From contig JAZOTM010000014.1 of assembly GCA_045657625.1 (NCBI GenBank), positions 62,001-126,000 on the forward strand: 64,000 nucleotides of DNA, read 5' to 3'. The notes beneath the pieces were generated by a model. The model did no database searches. It was not told the origin of the DNA and saw only the letters and a list, made by a program, of their open reading frames with translations. The stretch is from JAZOTM01 sp045657625. GTDB taxonomy: Bacteria; Bacillota; Clostridia; Lachnospirales; Lachnospiraceae. Positions 8,893 to 17,109 of the stretch are shown here, piece by piece. Made by a program: the position numbers and the translations under genes. Every line of letters starts with the position of its first letter. Within the stretch, counting starts at the first letter, position 1.

Positions 8893-9810
8893 GTGTTTGG
8901 CAGAAAAGAAAAAGAACTGCAGGACCGTTTAAGACTTGCAGAAGAAAAATTATTTAAATATGAGCAGGCATTACGGGAATTGCAATCTTATCAGAGCAAG
9001 GGCTCAGAACATTTTATGATTGCATCCTCGCACGCCGTGGAACAAAAACAGAATATAGAAGAATTGCAGCAGTTGGTGGGAGGCCTACAGGCTTCTCAAG
9101 AGCAGTTTCAAAAGGAAGTGACAGAAGCCAATGCTACCTTGGAGGGGCTTCCCAATATGGAAGCGATGAAACAGGATTTGCAGGCGGAGACAGCCAGATA
9201 TGCCAAGACCATTGCAGATTGGAAGGTTTTTATGGCGCCCTTTAAAAATATGAGCGGAGAAGTGGCCGGCCTGGCGACAAGATTGCAAAATATCGAAACA
9301 ACCTGTGGAGAATTAAAAGAATATTTCCGAAACATGAGTGTTCTTTCTTTGCATGCTGCGATTCAGGCAGGTCGTTTGGGCGATTTGGGCAAAGATTACA
9401 TTGCCACAGCCGAAGAGATTCGCATGCTCTCTGAGGAAAAACATCAAGTATTAGATGGGGCCATGACAGAGATTACGGAATTGCGAGATCGGATGTCTGA
9501 AATGGAACAGCAGTTGGAAGCGATACAAGGCAAATTCCAGGAGGTAAGACAAGATATTGATGTCTTACAGGAGGAGAAGCGTGTACGCACAGAAACCTGC
9601 GAAAAATTTAGTGATTTGGAATTAATACGTCAGAAATATCAACGTATTTTAGAGCAACAAGAAGAAGTAGTACGTCAACAAGAGGAGGTGCAGACTTCTA
9701 TTCAAAAACTGCAGGAGAAACAACAACAGGAAGTTTCTTCCGGTGAGGAAGCGGAAAATGCTTTCCGTAGAATGATGGAACTTGCACAGATGGAGGAGAA
9801 TAATGGCTAA
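8893..9810 (+). CDS. Soluble coiled-coil protein with a degenerate chemoreceptor-like signalling tip
   Basis: 305 residues, GTG start behind GGGGGAGA. Nearly all of the protein is predicted coiled coil (heptads at res ~1-120 and ~195-300). Residues ~147-180 read MSVLSLHAAIQAGRLGDLGK and then a segment containing AEEIRMLSEE, which parallels the hairpin tip of methyl-accepting chemotaxis proteins (LLALNAAIEAARAGE...GFAVVAEEIRKLAE). No membrane segment, HAMP or sensor domain is present and the tip is substituted, so CheA/CheW coupling is doubtful. It overlaps the hydrolase gene by 8 bases and follows recJ, so the three are probably one transcript. Family assignment is my inference from the motif. 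Confidence 0.65.
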   Translation: MFGRKEKELQDRLRLAEEKLFKYEQALRELQSYQSKGSEHFMIASSHAVEQKQNIEELQQLVGGLQASQEQFQKEVTEANATLEGLPNMEAMKQDLQAETARYAKTIADWKVFMAPFKNMSGEVAGLATRLQNIETTCGELKEYFRNMSVLSLHAAIQAGRLGDLGKDYIATAEEIRMLSEEKHQVLDGAMTEITELRDRMSEMEQQLEAIQGKFQEVRQDIDVLQEEKRVRTETCEKFSDLELIRQKYQRILEQQEEVVRQQEEVQTSIQKLQEKQQQEVSSGEEAENAFRRMMELAQMEENNG

Positions 9811-10735
9811 AACAGAAACACTGAACTATTTATCACATGATGGGGAAACACAGATTCATGCAAGAACCTGGGAACCGGACAATGGAGAATACGTAGCAAT
9901 TCTTCAGATTGCCCATGGTATGTTGGAGTATATTGAAAGATATACCCCGTTTGCTGAGTTTTTAACCACACAGGGATTCAAGGTGGTTGGAAATGATCAT
10001 TTGGGACATGGTGCATCCATTCAGAAGGACGAAGATTTGGGATACACCGGAAATGATCGCAGTGACAATTTGATCGAAGATATGCATACCCTTCGTTTAA
10101 AAATGCAGGAAGCCGACAAGCCATATTTTATGATGGGTCACAGCATGGGTTCCTTTATGTTCCGTAAATATTTATCCGTACATGGAACCGGACTTAGCGG
10201 TGCCATTGTGATGGGAACCGGTTTTATTCCGGAAGGTACTTTAAAAATGGCTATGACCGTTGCAAAGGTACAGGCAACCTTTTTGGGCTGGAAACACCGT
10301 AGCAAATTGTTGCAGCAGCTTTCTTATTCTGCACCATACAAAAAATACAGTTTGGATGGCAGCGATGTGACAAACAGTTGGTTGACAAAAGATACTTTGG
10401 TGGTTGAAAAATACTATGCAGATCCAAAATGTACCTATGTTTTTACAGACAATGCTTATCTTGGTATGTTTGAAGCAATTATGTTTGCGCAGCAGCAGGA
10501 AAACATTGAAAATATTCCAAAGGATTTACCAATGTTTTTAGTAGCAGGCCAGGATGATCCGGTGGGTGATTTAGGCGTTGGCGTGAAAAAAGTGTATGAT
10601 TTGTATAAGAATGCGGGAATCTCTGATATCACTTGGAAATTGTATGAAAATGATCGTCATGAGATTTTAAATGAGACCGATAAAGAGGAAGTTTTCCATG
10701 ATTTGCTTTCTTGGATGAAAGTACGCATTTCTTAA
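9803..10735 (+). CDS. Alpha/beta hydrolase, monoacylglycerol-lipase / S33 type
   Basis: 310 residues; the ATG at 9803 has GGAGGAG upstream and overlaps the preceding stop. It shows the Hydrolase_4 pattern: LQIAHGMLEYIERY oxyanion region, GNDHLGHG, nucleophile elbow GHSMG (Ser ~res 118), the acid in a VAGQDDPVGD loop (~255) and the catalytic His in ENDRHEILNE (~292). There is no signal peptide, so it is cytoplasmic. The likely substrate is a monoacylglycerol or lysophospholipid, but the family is broad and substrate cannot be read from sequence. Confidence 0.87.
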   Translation: MAKTETLNYLSHDGETQIHARTWEPDNGEYVAILQIAHGMLEYIERYTPFAEFLTTQGFKVVGNDHLGHGASIQKDEDLGYTGNDRSDNLIEDMHTLRLKMQEADKPYFMMGHSMGSFMFRKYLSVHGTGLSGAIVMGTGFIPEGTLKMAMTVAKVQATFLGWKHRSKLLQQLSYSAPYKKYSLDGSDVTNSWLTKDTLVVEKYYADPKCTYVFTDNAYLGMFEAIMFAQQQENIENIPKDLPMFLVAGQDDPVGDLGVGVKKVYDLYKNAGISDITWKLYENDRHEILNETDKEEVFHDLLSWMKVRIS

Positions 10736-10778
10736 AAACAGCGTAAAATCAAGGGTTTTTGGGGATTGCCAGCCGATT

Positions 10779-10807
10779 TTGACATCTCCTTTGAAATGTG
10801 TCATAAT
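10779..10807 (+). promoter_or_regulatory. Promoter for the DUF1002 gene
   Basis: Consensus TTGACA (10779-10784), 17-base spacer, CATAAT (10802-10807), 33 bases before the start codon. Confidence 0.75.
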
Positions 10808-10840
10808 TACGGTTCGTGGAGAGTGAAAAAGGAGGTTAAC

Positions 10841-11737
10841 ATGAAAAATCGTTTCAAAAGACTACTTTGCGGAATGTTGACAATGGCATTGCTTGTGCCA
10901 GGTAGCACCGTGTTTGCTGAAAGTACAGATAGTACAAGTACTACCACTGAGAGTGAGCCATATTTGGCTTTGGGTGCAGATTTGACTGCAGACCAGAAAT
11001 CTACGGTATTGGAATTGTTAGGTGTGGATGAAAGCCAGTTGGATTCCTACAACGTGGTATACATTACCAATGATGAGGAACATGAATATTTAGATTCTTA
11101 TATGGATTCTGATTCCATCGGAACCAAATCACTTTCTTCTGTAGTGGTATATCAGGGAGAAGAAGGTAGCGGATTAAATATCACTACCAAGAACATCTCT
11201 TATTGTACAGAAGGTATGTATGAAAATGCTTGCGCAACTGCAGGAATTACAGATGCTACCATCGTAATTGCAGGACCGACCTCTATTTCCGGAACTGCAG
11301 CACTTGTTGGTATTTTCAAGGCTTATGAGCAGATGACCGGAGAAGAAATCTCTGAGGACGTCATCGAAGGCGCTTTGGAAGAGTTGATCATTACCGGTGA
11401 TTTGGAAAGCACCATCAGCAGCATTGACAATGAAACTTTAGAAGAATTAATTGCTTATGCAAAGTCTTATATGGCTGAGCATGATTTGTCAGATGAAGAG
11501 AGTATTTCTGCAGCAGTAGATGAAGCTTGTGAGAAGTATGGCGTTACTTTAACTGACAGCGAAAAAGAACAGGTGGTATCCTTACTTATGAAATTAAGTA
11601 CCTTGGATTTGGATCAGATTGAAACTCTTTTAAACGGAGCACAGACAGTATCCAATGTGGCAACTACTGTTTCAAATTTCTTTACTTCTGTAGGAAAAGC
11701 AATTTCTGATTTCTTTACCGGTCTTTTCGGAAACTAA
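10841..11737 (+). CDS. Secreted DUF1002 family protein
   Basis: 298 residues; the ATG at 10841 has AAGGAGGT upstream. A Sec signal peptide (res ~1-26, ending STVFAES) and a short Ser/Thr linker precede the DUF1002 body (ALGADLTADQKSTVLELLGV, a conserved TNDEEHEYL segment, ITDATIVIAGPTSISGTAALVGIFKAYE). B. subtilis YpuA belongs to this family; function is unknown. The C-terminal 30 residues are amphipathic helices. It has its own promoter and terminator, so it is monocistronic and exported to the cell surface or released. Confidence 0.85.
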   Translation: MKNRFKRLLCGMLTMALLVPGSTVFAESTDSTSTTTESEPYLALGADLTADQKSTVLELLGVDESQLDSYNVVYITNDEEHEYLDSYMDSDSIGTKSLSSVVVYQGEEGSGLNITTKNISYCTEGMYENACATAGITDATIVIAGPTSISGTAALVGIFKAYEQMTGEEISEDVIEGALEELIITGDLESTISSIDNETLEELIAYAKSYMAEHDLSDEESISAAVDEACEKYGVTLTDSEKEQVVSLLMKLSTLDLDQIETLLNGAQTVSNVATTVSNFFTSVGKAISDFFTGLFGN

Positions 11738-11816
11738 ATCGAAAGAGCTTACAGCATAAGTGAAACATTTTATCGTAAGGATATGCTTCTTATGATGCAA
11801 AGAGGACTTCATATGA

Positions 11817-11862
11817 AAAGGACTTCATACCGAATTTGGTATGAAGTCCTCTTTTTATATTT
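11817..11862 (+). terminator. Terminator after the DUF1002 gene
   Basis: AGGACTTCATACC pairs with GGTATGAAGTCCT, then a T-run. A second partial copy of the 5' arm (AGAGGACTTCATA, from 11801) lies just upstream and could form an alternative stem. Confidence 0.88.
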
Positions 11863-11937
11863 CTGTGATAAAGATTGTGAAATTGATGTTTTGTGCATCA
11901 TATAAAAACGCTTTGCTAAGACATGGCTGAAGTAGGA

Positions 11938-12348
11938 TTACCAGTTTACGATGCAATAGCCGGATTTGATTAAATCACTGTTGGAACTGCGCATAATGTG
12001 AGTCACTACTTTAATCAATTTACGACCGGTCTGGGTAAATCCTTCAGTTTCACTGATAACCAGGGTGTCTCCCAGTTTCATATTTTCTTCTTTTACGACC
12101 AAAAACTTAATCTGGCCAAGTGCAATCATATTAAATTCTTTTGGTTCACGGAATATTTCGTGTCGTACGTTGTTGGGAAGTCCACGTAACTGTTCTTCAA
12201 TCTGTGCTCCGGAAAACAGAGTATTGGTGTCCGCTTCGTAATGCCGTTCCTGACTTTCTTCACCGGATTCTTCTTTTTCCTTTTCTTTTGGAGCTACAAT
12301 CTGGTCATAGAGACCGTAAATGAGGTCTTTGTTTTTTTCTCGATCCAT
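11938..12348 (-). CDS. DUF3850-like (PUA/ASCH-type RNA-binding fold) protein
   Basis: 136 residues with ribosome site AGGAGGGA before the ATG. Residues 1-45 form a charged helix plus Glu/Ser linker. Residues ~70-136 read as a small beta-barrel: FNMIALGQIKFLVVKEE, then MKLGDTLVISETE, FTQTGRKLIKVVTHIM and a terminal SGYCIVNW. The spacing resembles DUF3850/ASCH proteins (bind step, VGDTL, TGR, GYVIL), which are thought to bind RNA. Assignment rests on that pattern only. It shares orientation with the membrane-protein gene at 12456 but is more than 100 bases away. Confidence 0.6.
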   Translation of the reverse strand: MDREKNKDLIYGLYDQIVAPKEKEKEESGEESQERHYEADTNTLFSGAQIEEQLRGLPNNVRHEIFREPKEFNMIALGQIKFLVVKEENMKLGDTLVISETEGFTQTGRKLIKVVTHIMRSSNSDLIKSGYCIVNW

Positions 12349-12455
12349 GTATTCCCTCCTATGTATGTAAAATCGGATGTACTAATTATTTCGCGAGCGG
12401 CTACGCCTTACTTATGGTTTATCAAAATCGGAGAGAAAATACAATAAAAAAAGGA

Positions 12456-13496
12456 TTAAATTCTACGCTTCAAAAAGGCAACAAGTTTGTCTAACTGGAG
12501 CGGAGTGCCTTGAATTTCTTGGATTCGCAGACGATTGGCCTCACTAAATCCGACTAAAATTTCATGATTGGCTTCGGAAAGATAATCAATGATTCCGTCG
12601 ATGTCGGATTTGATGTTTTTCGGGCATTGAATGTATACATGTTTATTGGCAACAATGCATAACGTATAGGAAATACTAAAGTGATACCACAAAAATTTAT
12701 GGAGGGTGGAGTGCTTGTATAGCCATATAATTTCTTGAATGGGAATGACAGCAACCCCGGTTTTTGCCACTTCAATAAAGAAGTGTTCGGTAATAAACAT
12801 GTCTTCGGTAGCCAACTGCGGTAAGGTGGCCAGTTCTTCTTCCGCTTGAAACAGTAAATCCTTGGGCTTTCCGAAGTGGGACAGCTGTCGAATACTGGGT
12901 GCCATCCAAGGATAAAAAATATACAAGGCAAATAATGTAATTTGAATCAAGGCATACAAAAAGCATAGAGCCATGAAAATCACGATAAATCTGCCGAAAA
13001 TAATGTGGTAAGAAGGTTCACTTAAGTAATAGGCTGAAGTGGAGCCCATAATGCCGGCAGCGGTCCAATCCAAATCCGATGCCAGATTGGAAAGCACTTC
13101 CAGCTGTAAAGGAGTACGTCGGCAAACCTTAACATGGGCTTGCAAAGTGTCAATGGTCGGCAAGCCGGATTGACAGGTGTTGGAAGAAAGCAGTACTAAA
13201 ACGCATTCGCCCTGGTAATAAGTATAGTAATAATAGCCCTTGGCATGGCCTAAAAAGGACTCGGTATATCCGGTGAAATGGAGATCTGTTAATTCCGTAG
13301 ACAAGTAATAGTCTCCGCTTTTATATAAAGATTTCAAACTGGTATTGTCGGAAGGATGTGTGGGGAATAAAATCTGCCACAGAGAAAAATGAATCCAAAG
13401 AAACAATACCAGAATGGAAAAAAGAATTGGAAATAACAGTTTCTTTTTATAATAAGAAATTAAATTTTTGGATATGTAATGTTGGTAATTTTCCAT
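12456..13496 (-). CDS. Uncharacterised two-helix membrane protein
   Basis: 346 residues; ATG with GGGAG upstream. A first membrane helix lies at res ~20-42 and a second around ~165-195 (FIVIFMALCFLYALIQITLF). Between them is an extracytoplasmic domain rich in Tyr and Thr (YYYYTYYQGECVLVLL). After the second helix is a cytoplasmic region with a PH-like strand pattern (FITEHFFIEVAKTGVAVIPI, EIIWLYKHST, CIVANKHVYIQCP). I do not recognise a named family. It is divergent from the methyltransferase gene. Confidence 0.7.
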   Translation of the reverse strand: MENYQHYISKNLISYYKKKLLFPILFSILVLFLWIHFSLWQILFPTHPSDNTSLKSLYKSGDYYLSTELTDLHFTGYTESFLGHAKGYYYYTYYQGECVLVLLSSNTCQSGLPTIDTLQAHVKVCRRTPLQLEVLSNLASDLDWTAAGIMGSTSAYYLSEPSYHIIFGRFIVIFMALCFLYALIQITLFALYIFYPWMAPSIRQLSHFGKPKDLLFQAEEELATLPQLATEDMFITEHFFIEVAKTGVAVIPIQEIIWLYKHSTLHKFLWYHFSISYTLCIVANKHVYIQCPKNIKSDIDGIIDYLSEANHEILVGFSEANRLRIQEIQGTPLQLDKLVAFLKRRI

Positions 13497-13547
13497 AACT
13501 GCTCCCGTTTATTTACAAATTCGAATCGAAGATTAGTATATCATAAC

Positions 13548-13576
13548 TTGCCTTTTTTCTACAATCTTGGTACTAT
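13548..13576 (+). promoter_or_regulatory. Candidate promoter for the methyltransferase gene
   Basis: TTGCCT at 13548-13553, 17-base spacer, TACTAT at 13571-13576; 42 bases before the TTG start. Confidence 0.5.
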
Positions 13577-13618
13577 GAGATTTACGGATTTTAAAAATAG
13601 AAATCAGGTGTTAGTAAT

Positions 13619-14368
13619 TTGGAAGCATATGAAAGTTTTGCAGCGGTGTATGACTTGTTTATGGACAACGTGCCTTATGAGGAATGGACCGCTTTTATCT
13701 TGGAAAAATTAAAAGAATATGGCATCACAGATGGCATTCTTGCAGACTTAGGATGCGGTACCGGTGTTATGACCCGACTATTGGCGGCACAGGGATACGA
13801 CATGATTGGAATCGACAATTCGATTTCTATGTTGGAAATGGCTAAAGAGCAGGGAAAAGAAGGCGATGGCATTCTATATTTGTGCCAGGACATGCAGGAA
13901 TTTGAACTTTACGGCACCGTAAAAGCGGTAATCAGTGCTTGCGATTCTTTGAACTATCTTTGCGAAGATGGTGAATTGGAACAGGTTTTTCGTTTGGTAG
14001 ACAATTATTTGGACCCCAAGGGCGTATTTGTCTTTGATTTTAATACCAGATATAAGTATGAAACCCTTTTGGGGGAGGCAACTATCGTAGAAAACCGTGA
14101 AGAAGGTAGTTTTATCTGGGAAAATTATTTTGATGAGGAAACGGATATCAATGAATATGATATGACTTTTTTTATCCGACAGGAAAATGACCTTTATCAA
14201 AAATTTGAGGAAACTCATTTTCAAAGAGCTTATACCTTAGAACAGGTAAAACAGGCCCTAAAACAGGCAGGACTGGAATTTTTACAGGCTTATGACGGTT
14301 ATACCAAAGAACCGGCAAAGGAGGACTCCGAGCGCATTGTAGTTCTAGCCCGGGAACAGAAAAAATAA
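13619..14368 (+). CDS. Class I SAM-dependent methyltransferase
   Basis: 249 residues with a Rossmann-fold methyltransferase core. Motif I is ILADLGCGTGVMTRLLAAQG (~res 39-58), followed by GIDNSISMLEMAKEQG and the post-motif region LYLCQDMQEFEL, with CDSLNYL (~108). The family sits next to Hsp33 or tRNA-related genes in many Clostridia; substrate is unknown. The start is a TTG with CAGGTG eight bases upstream; a stop codon 18 bases earlier excludes a longer frame, and LEAYESFAAVYDLFMD matches the usual family N-terminus. Confidence 0.85.
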   Translation: MEAYESFAAVYDLFMDNVPYEEWTAFILEKLKEYGITDGILADLGCGTGVMTRLLAAQGYDMIGIDNSISMLEMAKEQGKEGDGILYLCQDMQEFELYGTVKAVISACDSLNYLCEDGELEQVFRLVDNYLDPKGVFVFDFNTRYKYETLLGEATIVENREEGSFIWENYFDEETDINEYDMTFFIRQENDLYQKFEETHFQRAYTLEQVKQALKQAGLEFLQAYDGYTKEPAKEDSERIVVLAREQKK

Positions 14369-14417
14369 CAAAATTTTCATAAAAGAAACAAAAATATAGA
14401 ATAGGATAGGTAACGGC

Positions 14418-15290
14418 ATGGAAAAAGATTATATGATTCGCGCGACTGCAGCTAATTCTGCAATTCGTGCATTTGCAATTTCTTCAAAACATTTGGTAGA
14501 AGAGGCCAGAAGTCGCCATAATTTAAGCCCTATTGCAACCGCTGCATTGGGTAGAACCATGAGTGGTGCCTTGATGATGGGCTCCATGATGAAGAGCGAT
14601 AAGGATTTATTGACCATTCAGATTCAGTGTAGCGGCCCATTGAAAGGACTGACTGTGACAGCGGATGCCAAGGGAAATGTAAAAGGCTACACAGAAGTAA
14701 CAGATGTGGTTTTACCGGCGAATGCCAATGGAAAATTGGATGTAGGCGGAGCCATGGATTTGGGAGTTATGAGTGTGGTGAAGGACATGGGATTAAAAGA
14801 GCCTTATGTCAGCCAGGTACCGCTTCAAACCGGAGAAATCGGAGATGACTTGACTTATTATTTTGCATCTTCCGAACAGGTGCCTTCTTCTGTAGGCGTC
14901 GGTGTTTTGCTTACAAAGGAAAATACCGTAGATCAGGCAGGTGGATTTATTATTCAGTTGATGCCATTTACAGAGGATGCAGTCATTGAAAAACTGGAAC
15001 AAAAGTTGGCAGAGGTACCTTCTGTGACAAGTTTATTGTCTCAGGGATACACACCGGAAATGATTTTGGAAAAAATCTTAGGTGATTTTGGCTTGGAAAT
15101 CAATGATCGTATGCCGGTACAGTTCCATTGCGATTGCTCCAAGGAGAGAATTGAAAAGGCACTTTACAGTTTGGGCAAAAAAGATCTTCAGGCAATGATT
15201 GATGATGGAGAACCGATTTCTGTACATTGCCATTTTTGCAATTCTGACTATGAGTTTAGTGTTGACGAACTCCAGGCAATCGGAAAATAA
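14418..15290 (+). CDS. hslO: Redox-regulated chaperone Hsp33
   Basis: 290 residues. A holdase activated by oxidation and unfolding in the cytoplasm. The N-terminal domain carries MIRATAANSAIRAFAI and LGRTMSGALMMGSMMK. The C-terminal zinc switch holds the four invariant cysteines as CDC (~res 238-240) and CHFC (~270-273), both intact. It follows the methyltransferase by 49 bases with no terminator between, so co-transcription is likely. Confidence 0.96.
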   Translation: MEKDYMIRATAANSAIRAFAISSKHLVEEARSRHNLSPIATAALGRTMSGALMMGSMMKSDKDLLTIQIQCSGPLKGLTVTADAKGNVKGYTEVTDVVLPANANGKLDVGGAMDLGVMSVVKDMGLKEPYVSQVPLQTGEIGDDLTYYFASSEQVPSSVGVGVLLTKENTVDQAGGFIIQLMPFTEDAVIEKLEQKLAEVPSVTSLLSQGYTPEMILEKILGDFGLEINDRMPVQFHCDCSKERIEKALYSLGKKDLQAMIDDGEPISVHCHFCNSDYEFSVDELQAIGK

Positions 15291-15311
15291 GTTTCCATTT
15301 ATGTTCCGTTC

Positions 15312-15339
15312 TTGACAAATTTATATCAATCTTTATACT
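15312..15339 (+). promoter_or_regulatory. Promoter for the L,D-transpeptidase gene
   Basis: Consensus TTGACA (15312-15317), 16-base spacer, TATACT (15334-15339), starting 22 bases after the hslO stop. Confidence 0.75.
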
Positions 15340-15420
15340 ATAGAAATGTTTTGAACGTAAGAACATCTACTTATGAAAATATGTACCTGAGTGAGTTTTA
15401 TGATATTAGGAAGGAATCAT

Positions 15421-17088
15421 ATGAGTGAAACAGAAAAAGAAAAAGTAAAAAAGCAGGCTCCGGTGAAGGCCATAGTCTTGTCTGTTGTAGGCATTTTGGC
15501 TTTGGTATACCTTGTTTTTTCCTTTTACTTTAGTAGTCATTTTTTCCTAAATACTACGGTAAATGATATTGTATGTAGTGGAAAAAGTGCAGATGCAGTA
15601 AAAGAAATGATTACGGAGCAGGTTTCTGACTATGTGTTGACTTTAGAAGAAAACGGCGGAGATACCGAAGAAGTTGTTGGTACGGATATTTCTTTAACAG
15701 CAGTTTTTGACGATTCTTTGGAACAATTAGTGGAAGATCAGAATGGTTTCTCTTGGCCTTTGTATTTGTTTAAAGAAAATACCTTAGAGGCAGAAACAAT
15801 GGTAACTTTCCAGGAGGATGAGTTACAGGCTGTGCTTGCGAATTTGCAATGCATGGATACCACACAGATGGAAGAACCGGTGGATGCCACCATTACCTAT
15901 ACAGATGGTGCTTTTACAATTGTAGAAGCAGATTATGGTTCTACCATCAACGAAGAAGGATTTTTGACTGCAGTGGAAGAAGCAGTGGCTTCTTTACAGA
16001 CAGAGTTGAATATGCAGGAATCCGGCTGCTATGTTTTACCAACCTATACTTCTGAATCCGAAGAAGTACAGACAGCCCTTGCAACGTTGGAAAGTTATGG
16101 CAATCACACCATTACTTATACCTTTGATGACGAAACGGAAGTTTTGGATGAAGAGGCAGTTTCCGAATTGTTGCAGGTGGATGAAAACATGAACATTTCG
16201 GTGGATGAAGAAGCTGCCGCAGAATTCATCTCTACTTTGGCAAGCAAGTATAACACCTATGGTCAGCCAAAGGAATTTACGACCACAAGTGGTGAAGTGG
16301 TTACCATTTCCAATACCTATTATGGTTGGTTAATCGATCAGGATGGGGAATTGGAGCAGTTAAAGAGCGATTTGATGAGCACAGAGGATGTGACTCGTGA
16401 TGCAGTTTATACTTATACGGCCAACAGTCATGGTGATCAGGACTGGGGAGGTACCTATGTAGAAGTAAATATTTCCGCGCAGAAGATGTATGTCTATGTA
16501 GATGGAAATTTGGAATTGGAAGCCTCTACAGTTACCGGAAGTATTGAAGACGGAAACGGCACCCATACCGGTGTGTTCTTTATTCAGTCCAAGGAAACCG
16601 AGCGTTACCTGACCGGTGAGACGTATCGTTCTTTCGTAAACTATTGGATGCCATTCAATGGTGGAGAAGGATTCCATGATGCAACATGGAGAAGCAGCTT
16701 TGGTGGTACCATTTATTTGACCAGCGGTTCTCATGGTTGTGTAAACTTGCAGAAGAGCGTTGCTGCCCAACTTTATGATTTGGTAGAAGTAGGTACTCCG
16801 GTATTTGTTTATCGCTTAGAATCTACTGCAAATGCGTCACAGCAGACCATTGCAAATATGGTAATCAGTAAAATTGATTCTGTCGGAGAAGTAACTTTAG
16901 ACAGTGAAACCATTATGACAGAAGCACAGAACTTATATAATTACTTAACAGATGAGGGAAAAGCCCTTGTAACAAATTATTCGTTATTACAGGCTCAGCA
17001 GGCACAGCTCGCAGCCCTAAAGGCGCAAGCTGCCGCGGAGACTACAACGAGTACGGATGAAAGTACTGACGTTGTAGGAAATGAATAA
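15421..17088 (+). CDS. L,D-transpeptidase (YkuD domain) with peptidoglycan-binding region
   Basis: 555 residues from the ATG at 15421 (AGGAAG upstream). A single membrane anchor (res ~17-40) places the rest outside. Residues ~45-330 fit the PG_binding_4 type repeats common before YkuD in Clostridia. The YkuD catalytic domain (~345-475) has the signature GSHGCVNL with catalytic Cys ~442. These enzymes make 3-3 peptidoglycan cross-links by an alternative to penicillin-binding proteins. The C-terminal ~75 residues form an Ala/Gln-rich helix. It has its own promoter and a terminator that lies inside the convergent GH42 gene. Confidence 0.92.
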   Translation: MSETEKEKVKKQAPVKAIVLSVVGILALVYLVFSFYFSSHFFLNTTVNDIVCSGKSADAVKEMITEQVSDYVLTLEENGGDTEEVVGTDISLTAVFDDSLEQLVEDQNGFSWPLYLFKENTLEAETMVTFQEDELQAVLANLQCMDTTQMEEPVDATITYTDGAFTIVEADYGSTINEEGFLTAVEEAVASLQTELNMQESGCYVLPTYTSESEEVQTALATLESYGNHTITYTFDDETEVLDEEAVSELLQVDENMNISVDEEAAAEFISTLASKYNTYGQPKEFTTTSGEVVTISNTYYGWLIDQDGELEQLKSDLMSTEDVTRDAVYTYTANSHGDQDWGGTYVEVNISAQKMYVYVDGNLELEASTVTGSIEDGNGTHTGVFFIQSKETERYLTGETYRSFVNYWMPFNGGEGFHDATWRSSFGGTIYLTSGSHGCVNLQKSVAAQLYDLVEVGTPVFVYRLESTANASQQTIANMVISKIDSVGEVTLDSETIMTEAQNLYNYLTDEGKALVTNYSLLQAQQAQLAALKAQAAAETTTSTDESTDVVGNE

Positions 17089-17109
17089 GCAGAAATCTTG
17101 ATAAAAAGA

